From Desulfobacterales bacterium (GTDB lineage: Bacteria; Desulfobacterota; Desulfobacteria; Desulfobacterales; QNYZ01), in assembly GCA_029938515.1 (NCBI GenBank), contig JAOZUU010000038.1, positions 1-11,704 on the forward strand: 11,704 nt of DNA. The letters run 5' to 3'. Position 1 is the first letter of the stretch. Each line of letters opens with the position of its first letter. The notes under the pieces were generated by a model. The model had not been told where the DNA came from. It saw only the letters and a program-made list of their open reading frames with translations, and searched no databases. The translations under genes were made by a program, and so were the position numbers. Shown piece after piece: positions 1 to 7,084 of this stretch.

Positions 1-2511
1 GCCAGTTCCGGTGCCGAAGCCCTGCTCAAATTCTTTGAAGCACCGATTAACCCGGGTGATGTACTGCGGTTCGGTGACCACTCCCGTGCCGGGGAATTCT
101 ATGATTATAATGAGTATGAAGCGCTAGTTAAGATGGAGCCTTTCCTGCTGAACTTTGACGAGACCGAGGGTGTTTTCCGCGAGGGCGGCGTCATACCCAA
201 GGTAACCGGCAACCAGGATCCCAATTACGTTGGGGTTAATGACGACGGCGCCGACAAGATCTTCGGCGATCTGGGTAATGACTGGCTGGTGGGCGGAACC
301 GGCCGGGATAATATCTACGGCGGGTTCGGCAATGACCTGCTCAATGCTGACGACGACCAATCCACAAACGGTGGATTAAACGACCAGCCGGATACACACC
401 CGACCTATGAAGACCGTGCTTACGGCGGTGCTGGACGTGATGTTCTCATTGCCAATACCGGCGGTGACCGGCTCATTGACTGGGTAGGCGAGTTCAACTC
501 CTACCTGGTGCCGTTTGCACCCTTTGGCATGGCCACAGTGAGCCGCACTCTACAGCCCCAACTTCCGGTCTATCTCTACAACCTGTCCGAAAGTGATGGT
601 GCTGATCCGACAAGGACTGAAGATGGCGGTGATCCTGCCAGGAACGGTGAGCCATGGGGTGAACTCGGACTCGTGCGTCAGAAGGATCCAAACTGGCATG
701 ATCAAACCGGAGCACCCATTGATCCCCAGGCCGGGAATATTCCTGGCGGTAAGCGGGATGTCCTTCGTTCAGCTGACTTCAATGATGGTGAAATTAAATC
801 CACTTTTGTAAACAGTGGTGTTTTCGAGGTGAAAAACGGTGTTCTGGCCGTTACAGCTGAATCCATTAGAGGTGATGCTGTGGCCTTGTTCGATCTTGAC
901 GACTATCTGCCCAGCTACTTCGAGGTGAGGGCTACCCTGACCATGGAGAAACCCAAAGGTGGATGGAAGGCTAATTCATACGTCATTTTTGATTACCAGA
1001 GCGAATTTGACTTCAAGTTTGCAGGCGTTGATGCATCCCGTGACAAGATCCAGCTGGGACATAGAACAGCCGAGGGCTGGATTATAGATGCCGAAACCCC
1101 GGCCAAAATCAAACCGGGGATTTACTATAACATGCTTATAGCTGTTAACGGAACCAACGTCACTGTTGTGGTGGACGGGGCCGAATATTTTACCCATACC
1201 TATGAGGCACGTGTAGATGCGGACGACTGGGTTTACGGTATCAATGACGGTATGGTCGGACTGGGTTCAAACAACAGCCGCGGTACCTATGACAACATCG
1301 CAGTTCAGGTGCTGCCGCCGGAGTACACGTTTAACGCCACCGAAGATTTCGATGATGCAGATGTCGAATTTTTGGCTGTACCACTAACCGGCGACTGGCT
1401 TATGAAGGGCGGCCGCTACGAGGGTACGCCTGAGAGTAGTGATCTGGCCGTCAGCCTGCTCGAGATTGGTAATTCTTCGGGGCTGAAGGCCAATTCCATC
1501 CTGGAAATCGATGTGATCGTCAACACGGATGCTACGACAGGTATCGTGTTCGATTATTACAATTCTGAGGACTTCAAGTATGCCGGGCTGTCAGCGGATG
1601 GCGATGCCCTGATTATCGGCCATTTCATTGATGGTGATTGGATTGTGGACACCAGTTTCGGTGTTAACATTAAATCCGGAAAAAATTATGAAATGGCTCT
1701 GTCACTTAAGGGGACTACTGTGGATGTCTCCCTTAAGGTTGAAGATACCAAGAACTGGATGGCCAAGGTCGGGTTTGTTTTCAATGCCGTTACGGTTGAC
1801 GGCGCCTTTGGTCTCCTGGCAAAGGACGGCCGGGCCAGCTTTGATAGCGTTACCGTAAGGACTGACGATTCTGCCTTTACCGATAATTTGAAAGCCTCTG
1901 CCGCTCCTTTGGCAATAGCCGGTAAAAATATCACTAAAGCGGATCTGGCTCCTATCGTGGCCGAAGCTGTCAGCCGCTGGGAGGATTTTCTTGGAGACGA
2001 CAGTGCTTTGATTGCAGACCTTCATGCGATTGACTTTCAGATTATGGATTTTAATGGTCTGACCCTGGGCCAGGAAACCCCGGATACGATTTTCATTGAT
2101 GCGGATGCAGCAGGATACGGCTGGTTCGTGGATGACACGCCGGAAGATGATGTGGAATTTGGCACAACAGACAGCGAGGCAGACGGTAAAATAGATCTGT
2201 TGACCGCGGTCATGCACGAGATGGGCCATGTTCTGGGATATGATGACCTTTCCGATGATTCCGATGACCTGATGAGCGCCACCCTTGATCCGGGTGAGCG
2301 GTATGAGCCCGGCGGAACAGGCCTGGTGGTGATGGATACGGCAGATCTCATGGAAGGGACACAGGAACCTGATCTGGTCTCGGGCAAAAAGGTGAAAAAC
2401 TCCTGGCTGATGGACTTTCTGGTGAAAAAGGCCCGGAAGGATTACAACCCGTTTGAACCCAGGGAAAGCATTCATATCGTGATGACAGATGAGAAAGGAG
2501 AAAAATATTAA
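1..2511 (+). CDS. RTX-type extracellular protein with tandem beta-sandwich modules and C-terminal metzincin-like protease module (5' partial)
   Basis: The frame is open from base 1, so the gene starts upstream; the Met at 133 is internal. 836 residues are visible. Order, numbered from the window edge: glycine/aspartate RTX calcium-binding nonapeptides at about 77-125 (GDLGNDWLV, GGTGRDNIY, GGFGNDLLN) and a further one near 142 (GGAGRDVLI). Two related modules follow at about 253-440 and 441-624, sharing a pattern FDY..FK.AG...GH...WI.D..IK.G..Y.M, which looks like a concanavalin/LamG-type jelly roll. At about 645-785 is a metalloprotease-like module with HEMGHVLGYDD (H739, E740, H743, G746, D749) and a likely Met-turn at M758 (DLMSATL). 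The last 50 residues are basic and close to the stop. RTX repeats normally fold with calcium outside the cell. The combination resembles giant surface or adhesin-like proteins with matrixin-type ends known from environmental bacteria. I infer that it is the cargo of the downstream export genes. The N-terminus and any signal are outside the window. Confidence 0.85.
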   Translation, partial: ASSGAEALLKFFEAPINPGDVLRFGDHSRAGEFYDYNEYEALVKMEPFLLNFDETEGVFREGGVIPKVTGNQDPNYVGVNDDGADKIFGDLGNDWLVGGTGRDNIYGGFGNDLLNADDDQSTNGGLNDQPDTHPTYEDRAYGGAGRDVLIANTGGDRLIDWVGEFNSYLVPFAPFGMATVSRTLQPQLPVYLYNLSESDGADPTRTEDGGDPARNGEPWGELGLVRQKDPNWHDQTGAPIDPQAGNIPGGKRDVLRSADFNDGEIKSTFVNSGVFEVKNGVLAVTAESIRGDAVALFDLDDYLPSYFEVRATLTMEKPKGGWKANSYVIFDYQSEFDFKFAGVDASRDKIQLGHRTAEGWIIDAETPAKIKPGIYYNMLIAVNGTNVTVVVDGAEYFTHTYEARVDADDWVYGINDGMVGLGSNNSRGTYDNIAVQVLPPEYTFNATEDFDDADVEFLAVPLTGDWLMKGGRYEGTPESSDLAVSLLEIGNSSGLKANSILEIDVIVNTDATTGIVFDYYNSEDFKYAGLSADGDALIIGHFIDGDWIVDTSFGVNIKSGKNYEMALSLKGTTVDVSLKVEDTKNWMAKVGFVFNAVTVDGAFGLLAKDGRASFDSVTVRTDDSAFTDNLKASAAPLAIAGKNITKADLAPIVAEAVSRWEDFLGDDSALIADLHAIDFQIMDFNGLTLGQETPDTIFIDADAAGYGWFVDDTPEDDVEFGTTDSEADGKIDLLTAVMHEMGHVLGYDDLSDDSDDLMSATLDPGERYEPGGTGLVVMDTADLMEGTQEPDLVSGKKVKNSWLMDFLVKKARKDYNPFEPRESIHIVMTDEKGEKY

Positions 2512-2554
2512 AAGAGATTGCTATTATTTTAAAGAGAACATACAATCTCTTTAA
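2508..2554 (+). promoter_or_regulatory. Two mutually exclusive hairpins after the RTX gene
   Basis: AAAGAGATTG at 2511-2520 pairs perfectly with CAATCTCTTT at 2543-2552 (10 bp, 22-base loop), and flanking TTAA/TTAA can extend it with a bulge. Inside the loop, TTAAAGAGA at 2529-2537 can instead pair with TCTCTTTAA at 2546-2554 (9 bp, 8-base loop). Both stems use the same right arm, so only one can form. The left arm overlaps the stop codon of the RTX gene. No U-tract follows, so this is not a textbook intrinsic terminator. An attenuator, a processing or stability element, or a protein-binding site are possible. Confidence 0.45.
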
Positions 2555-2609
2555 CTTGTGACGGGAGCATTTCAGCTAATTTTCAAATAACGTTAGAGGA
2601 GGAGAACCC

Positions 2610-2951
2610 ATGGCAGATCAGAAAAGTAATACTCCAGAAAAAGATGCCCGGACAGATGGCCAGCCCAAAATCATATGGGACGATTCCACGATGAACAGTT
2701 CTTATTGTAATGTATCCAATGTTGCCGGAGGAAGAGAAGAAATTATTTTGCTTTTCGGTATGAATCAAGCCTGGCATTCGGGACAGAAAGAGGTGACGGT
2801 CAAACTCTCGGACAGGATGGTGATGAGCCCGTTTGCGGCCAAGCGGCTTTCACTCCTTTTGAACAATGCTCTCGCTGGCTATGAAAAACGCTTTGGTAAG
2901 CTGGAAATCGGTGTCCCCCAAGCCTCGGTAGTATCAGATTCCATCAATTAA
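2610..2951 (+). CDS. DUF3467-like small protein
   Basis: 113 residues, soluble, with no signal peptide or membrane segment. It starts at an ATG seven bases after a perfect AGGAGG (2597-2602). After a polar, Lys/Asp-rich tail of about 20 residues, the core (about 21-100) has the layout I associate with DUF3467: an aromatic/Asn segment (SSYCNVSNV), a strand ending in FGMNQ, a VKLSDRMVMSP strand-turn, then a helix AKRLSLLLNNALAGYEKRFG. The family is small, widespread and of unknown function. It is the first gene of the export run and lies between the RTX protein and the GAF-HlyD adaptor, 53 bases ahead of the latter. The position suggests an accessory role such as a substrate-binding or regulatory partner, but nothing in the sequence shows a reaction. 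Family assignment is from remembered pattern, not from a profile search. Confidence 0.75.
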   Translation: MADQKSNTPEKDARTDGQPKIIWDDSTMNSSYCNVSNVAGGREEIILLFGMNQAWHSGQKEVTVKLSDRMVMSPFAAKRLSLLLNNALAGYEKRFGKLEIGVPQASVVSDSIN

Positions 2952-3004
2952 TACCCCGGCAGTTTCCTGGATGAGATAACTTCTGAAGGAGGCGTGTTGC
3001 GGAT

Positions 3005-4885
3005 ATGGATCAGGACCGGGCAGATCAAAGTGATCATCGTTTATTAGAGGATTCGGAACGCTCAACAAATAGTAAAGAGTCTGACCCGGACTTTCTGTTC
3101 TGGCGCCGCTTTGCCGGGACAAAGACACCCAAAGCCTTCTGCCAGAACTGGCTTCCCCTGCAATGCCGCATGTTAAGCAAGGTGAAACATGCCATGGTGC
3201 TTCTGGGAAAACCGGACCAGGGACCCTACACCCCTGTTGCGGTGTGGCCGGATGCAAAGCTCAGCATGAATCATCTTGCCGGGATAGCGGAACAGGCCAT
3301 ACGGGAGCGCCGGGGCCTCCTCATTGATGGGGATTCCGGAAACACCTGCATTGCCTATCCCATTGAAGTATTTGAAAAAATCCATGGCGTGGTGGTACTG
3401 GAAGTCGAACAACAGTCCAGGCAGGAAGTACAGGGTACCATGCGAGAGCTCCACTGGGGCTGTGCATGGCTTGAAGTCCTGATTCGGAGAACGGAATCAT
3501 CTAAATCAGGAGAACTCAATGACCGCCTCCGAAACGTCCTGGACCTCATGGTCAGTGCGGTGGAGCATGACAATTTTCATGCATCGGCCATGGCCTTTGT
3601 CACCCGGCTTTCTATCTTGCTGGAATGTGATCGGGTCAGTCTGGGATTTGTCAAACGGAACCATGTAAAGGTGAGCGTGCTGTCTCACAGCGCTGATTTT
3701 GGAAAGCAAACCAACCTGGCACGGGCCATCGGCCTTGCCATGGATGAGGGAGTGGACCAGCAGGCCATTATCAACTACCCTTTTAAAAAAGAAGATACCC
3801 CCCTGATTACCCGGGCCCACGAAGAACTGGAACGCCAGTATGGCGCAGGTGCCATACTGACTATTCCCCTTGGAGATAACGGCCGGGTGATGGGAGGCTT
3901 AACCCTTGAACGGCCAGGGGAAAAACCTTTTGATCAGGCCACAGCAGATGTCTGTGAAACAGCGGCAAACCTCATCGCACCGGTTCTTGATATCAAAAGA
4001 CTGGAGGACCGCTGGATCATAAAAAAAGCAGCACAATCAGTTGGCGTGCAGTTAAAGCGGCTGCTGGGCCCTGGTTACCTGGTCCGGAAACTGGCCGTTA
4101 TTTTGTTCATCGGGGTTGTTGTATTTTTTTCCCTGTTTGAGACAGACTACCGCGTCACCGCCGTCAGTAACATCGAAGGCCAGGTAAAAAGAGTAATTGC
4201 CGCGCCATTTGACGGTTATGTCAAAAAAGCGCCCATTCGCGCCGGAGACGTGGTGGATAAGGGAGAATTCATCTGCCTTCTGGACGACCGGGACCTCAAA
4301 CTGGAACGCTTCAAGTGGTCTACGGAAAGGCAGCAGCTCACAAACCAGTATCATGAGGCCATGGCAAAACATGAACGGTCCCAGATACAGATTACAAAGG
4401 CCAAAATAGAGCAGGCCGAGGCCCAGATTGATCTTCTGGACGAACAGCTGGTCCGGACGGTAATGACGGCCCCTTTTGATGCAGTGGTAATGAGCGGTGA
4501 CCTGAGCCAGTCCCTGGGATCGCCGGTGGAAAGGGGTCAGGTCCTGTTTGAGGTGGCTCCCCTTGACGAATACCGGGTCATCATTGAAGTGGACGAGCGG
4601 GATATTACCGATGTCCATGTGGGTCAGAAGAGCGAAATGATTTTTTCTTCCATTCCCGGAGAATCGTTTCCCTTTGTAGTGCAGAAAATTACACCGGTTA
4701 CCACGGCAAAAGAGGGGAAAAATTATTATCGCGTGGAAGGCCGGATCGAAAAAGTAACGGATCAGCTCCGGCCGGGCATGGAAGGCATTGGAAAGATTAC
4801 GGTTGACCGGCGCAAACTGATATGGATATGGACGCACAAGGCGGTTGACTGGGTCCGCCTTAAACTGTGGCAGTGGCTGCCCTAG
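3005..4885 (+). CDS. Tandem-GAF, membrane-anchored HlyD-type periplasmic adaptor
   Basis: 626 residues. The ATG follows GAAGGAGG (2985-2992) at a rather long 12-base spacing; no better in-frame start lies between. Residues 1-360 should be cytosolic. A degenerate GAF-like fold sits at about 50-140 (ending GVVVLEV), and a clearer GAF domain at about 178-327 (ILLECDRVSLGF ... AILTIPLGDNGRVMGGLTLE). One transmembrane helix follows at about 362-378. The rest is a HlyD-type adaptor: a first lipoyl half at about 397-428 (AAPFDGYVKKAPIRAGDVV), a short alpha-hairpin at about 430-487, a second lipoyl half at about 488-520 (TAPFDAVVMSG) and a beta-barrel to about 610. Adaptors of this fold bridge inner-membrane exporters and outer-membrane channels. 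GAF domains bind small ligands or mediate protein contacts, so this chain could sense a cytosolic signal and alter the export complex; the ligand is unknown. It lies 51 bases upstream of the M50-HlyD gene. The arrangement is confident, the sensing role is inference. Confidence 0.85.
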   Translation: MDQDRADQSDHRLLEDSERSTNSKESDPDFLFWRRFAGTKTPKAFCQNWLPLQCRMLSKVKHAMVLLGKPDQGPYTPVAVWPDAKLSMNHLAGIAEQAIRERRGLLIDGDSGNTCIAYPIEVFEKIHGVVVLEVEQQSRQEVQGTMRELHWGCAWLEVLIRRTESSKSGELNDRLRNVLDLMVSAVEHDNFHASAMAFVTRLSILLECDRVSLGFVKRNHVKVSVLSHSADFGKQTNLARAIGLAMDEGVDQQAIINYPFKKEDTPLITRAHEELERQYGAGAILTIPLGDNGRVMGGLTLERPGEKPFDQATADVCETAANLIAPVLDIKRLEDRWIIKKAAQSVGVQLKRLLGPGYLVRKLAVILFIGVVVFFSLFETDYRVTAVSNIEGQVKRVIAAPFDGYVKKAPIRAGDVVDKGEFICLLDDRDLKLERFKWSTERQQLTNQYHEAMAKHERSQIQITKAKIEQAEAQIDLLDEQLVRTVMTAPFDAVVMSGDLSQSLGSPVERGQVLFEVAPLDEYRVIIEVDERDITDVHVGQKSEMIFSSIPGESFPFVVQKITPVTTAKEGKNYYRVEGRIEKVTDQLRPGMEGIGKITVDRRKLIWIWTHKAVDWVRLKLWQWLP

Positions 4886-4936
4886 GGTGCTTATTCCCTG
4901 AGGCTCTAATCCTTAACCCGGAGGGGTGTACATGAT

Positions 4937-7084
4937 ATGACGGATTCTCTGTTCAGTGCTTCCTGGTACCGGGTAGCGGGTTTAAAACCCCGTCTTCGCG
5001 GGCATGTTCAGATTCACCGCCACCATTATCGGGGTGAGCTGTGGTATGTTCTCCAGGACCATTTATCCGGAAAATTCCAGCGATTTACACCTGTTGCATA
5101 CCAGGCCATTGGTTTAATGAACGGAAAACGAACGGTGCAGGAAATCTGGGATCTGGCGTGTTCCCGGCTCAAGGCAGACACCCTGACCCAGGAGGAAATG
5201 ATTCGGCTTTTAAGCCAGCTTCATGCTGCTGATGCCCTTCAATCCGATGTTGTTCCCGATACGCTGGAACTGCTAAACCGGTTTGAAAAGCAGCGATATG
5301 GAAAGTGGAAACAGAATCTGAGAAGTCCTCTTTTCATGCGATTCCCCCTTTTAGACCCTGAAGGTATTCTGACCCGGTTTCAATCACTGGTGAGACCTTT
5401 TTTCAGCCTGCCAGGGTTCATTATCTGGCTTATCGTGGTGGGGACCGGATTTTTTTTTGCAGGGATTCACTGGTCTGAGTTGACCCTGAATATTACGGAT
5501 CGAATTTTATCACCCACAAATCTGGTTGTATTATGGCTGACCTTTCCCTTCCTGAAAGCCTTTCATGAGTTTGCCCATGGGTTTGCGGTGAAGATAAAGG
5601 GCGGCGAGGTGCATGAAATGGGAATTATGATGCTCGTGTTTACCCCTATTCCCTATGTGGACGCATCTTCTGCATCCTCGTTTCGGGAAAAGCGGGACCG
5701 CATCATTGTGGGCGGGGCGGGACTGGCCGTGGAGATTTTCATTGCCGCCATCGCTCTGTTTGCATGGATCAATATGGAGCCCGGTCCGGTCCGGTCGCTG
5801 ACCTATAATATTATTTTTATCGCTGGTGTTTCATCCGTGTTTTTTAACGGTAACCCCTTACTGCGCTATGATGCCTATTATGTTCTGTCGGATTTTCTGG
5901 AGATACCCAATTTCGGAACACGGGGAAATCGATATTTTCTATACCTGATTCAACGCTATTTACTGGGCATCAAAGAAGCAGAGCCGCCGCTTTCCAGAAA
6001 AGGAGAACGGTTCTGGTTTATTGTTTACACAATTTTATCATTTATATACCGCATGTTTGTTTATGTGGCCATCATCCTTTTTGTGGCCAGCAAATTTTTC
6101 TTTGTCGGGGTCATGTTTGCCTGCTGGGGTTTGACAAACATGTTTATTTTACCGATATACAAAGGCTTGAAATTCCTGATGACCTCTCCCCGGCTGGTCC
6201 GAAACCGATTCCGGGCTGTGCTGGCCACCAGTCTTTTTATGGCCATGGTGGGAGTATTGATCTTTCTGGTTCCCGTGCCCCTGGGCACCCTGACCGAAGG
6301 CGTCATATGGGTCCCGGAAAAATCTTTTGTCCGTGCAGGTGCCGACGGTTTTGTTGAAAAAATCATCGCAAAGCCGGGTGAAAGGGTCAAAAAAGGAGAT
6401 GCGCTGATCAAATGTTCCGACCCTCTTTTACCGGCCCAGATTCGACTCCTGGAAGCCCAGAAGAGGGAAATGGAGGTCATTTACGATACCCATATTTTAT
6501 CAGACAGGGTAAAGGCGGAAATAACAAAGGAAGAAATCCGGCATATTACGGCCAGGCTCAATGATGCCCGCGAAAGGGCAAAAGAGCTGATGATCGTCAG
6601 TGACACGGACGGTGTTTTCCTTTTGCCCATGGCCCGGGACCTTCCTTCGGTATTTGTCCGCCGGGGGCAGCTGCTGGGATATGTAATGAACCGATCCGCC
6701 ATAACCGCCCGGGTGATCGTCTCCCAGGCAGATGTTGATGCTGTGCGGAGACAGACCCTGGGGGTCAGTGTCCGGCTTCCGGAAGATCTTTCAAAAACCC
6801 TGCCGGCAGTGCTCATGCGGGAAGTGCCGGCGGCAACGGATGAACTCCCCGGTCTGGCCCTGAGCCAGGAAGGAGGGGGAAAAATTGCCATCGATCCCCG
6901 GGACAGATATGGCAATAAGGCGTTTCAGAAACTGTTTCTGTTTGATATTGAACTGCCCTCTCATACGGGCATATATCATGTGGGCAGTCGTATATATGTC
7001 CGGTTTAACCATGGAACGGAACCTGTTTTCCGGCGATGGTACAAGGGGATAAGACAACTTTTTTTAAAGAGGTTCAATGTTTAA
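4937..7084 (+). CDS. PqqD-like / M50 site-2-type metalloprotease / HlyD-type adaptor fusion
   Basis: 715 residues. The start is the ATG at 4937, ten bases after GGAGGGG (4920-4926); an ATG five bases earlier meets a stop after two codons. Residues about 10-100 resemble a PqqD-like peptide-binding winged helix (LSGKFQRFTPVAYQAIGLMNG, then a helical segment). A polytopic membrane domain spans about 150-450. It carries HEFAH (H210, E211, H214), the zinc motif of M50 intramembrane proteases, and GNPLLRYDAYY (N306, P307, D312), the family's second motif that supplies the third zinc ligand, so the active site looks intact. After a last membrane helix (about 429-450) comes a periplasmic lipoyl/HlyD section (about 463-497, AGADGFVEKIIAKPGERVKKG), a short hairpin and a second lipoyl half. 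M50-HlyD fusions are known but poorly characterised. It may process a peptide or signal of the cargo, or serve as a non-catalytic channel part. It overlaps the SecA-like gene by 8 bases. Confidence 0.87.
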   Translation: MTDSLFSASWYRVAGLKPRLRGHVQIHRHHYRGELWYVLQDHLSGKFQRFTPVAYQAIGLMNGKRTVQEIWDLACSRLKADTLTQEEMIRLLSQLHAADALQSDVVPDTLELLNRFEKQRYGKWKQNLRSPLFMRFPLLDPEGILTRFQSLVRPFFSLPGFIIWLIVVGTGFFFAGIHWSELTLNITDRILSPTNLVVLWLTFPFLKAFHEFAHGFAVKIKGGEVHEMGIMMLVFTPIPYVDASSASSFREKRDRIIVGGAGLAVEIFIAAIALFAWINMEPGPVRSLTYNIIFIAGVSSVFFNGNPLLRYDAYYVLSDFLEIPNFGTRGNRYFLYLIQRYLLGIKEAEPPLSRKGERFWFIVYTILSFIYRMFVYVAIILFVASKFFFVGVMFACWGLTNMFILPIYKGLKFLMTSPRLVRNRFRAVLATSLFMAMVGVLIFLVPVPLGTLTEGVIWVPEKSFVRAGADGFVEKIIAKPGERVKKGDALIKCSDPLLPAQIRLLEAQKREMEVIYDTHILSDRVKAEITKEEIRHITARLNDARERAKELMIVSDTDGVFLLPMARDLPSVFVRRGQLLGYVMNRSAITARVIVSQADVDAVRRQTLGVSVRLPEDLSKTLPAVLMREVPAATDELPGLALSQEGGGKIAIDPRDRYGNKAFQKLFLFDIELPSHTGIYHVGSRIYVRFNHGTEPVFRRWYKGIRQLFLKRFNV

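Noticed and set aside
133..135. ATG at 133 as the true start of the RTX gene
   Set aside because: The same frame is open back to base 1 with protein-like sequence, and no ribosome site precedes 133, so the gene is truncated by the window edge.
1702..2475. Long minus-strand open frame opposite the metalloprotease module
   Set aside because: The plus frame holds clear HExxHxxGxxD and Met-turn motifs; the opposite frame has low-complexity His/Ile-rich sequence without a domain.
2555..2594. Promoter for the export genes in the gap before 2610
   Set aside because: TTGTGA near 2556 is a weak -35 match and no acceptable -10 box lies at the right distance; no sigma54 pattern was seen either.
4052..4837. 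Long minus-strand open frame (about 260 codons) opposite the GAF-HlyD gene
   Set aside because: It lies fully within a well-supported plus-strand gene, has no recognisable domain and looks like a codon-bias shadow.
4880..4887. CCCTAGGG palindrome at the stop codon of the GAF-HlyD gene
   Set aside because: Eight bases without a loop or U-tract; too short to support a terminator or operator.
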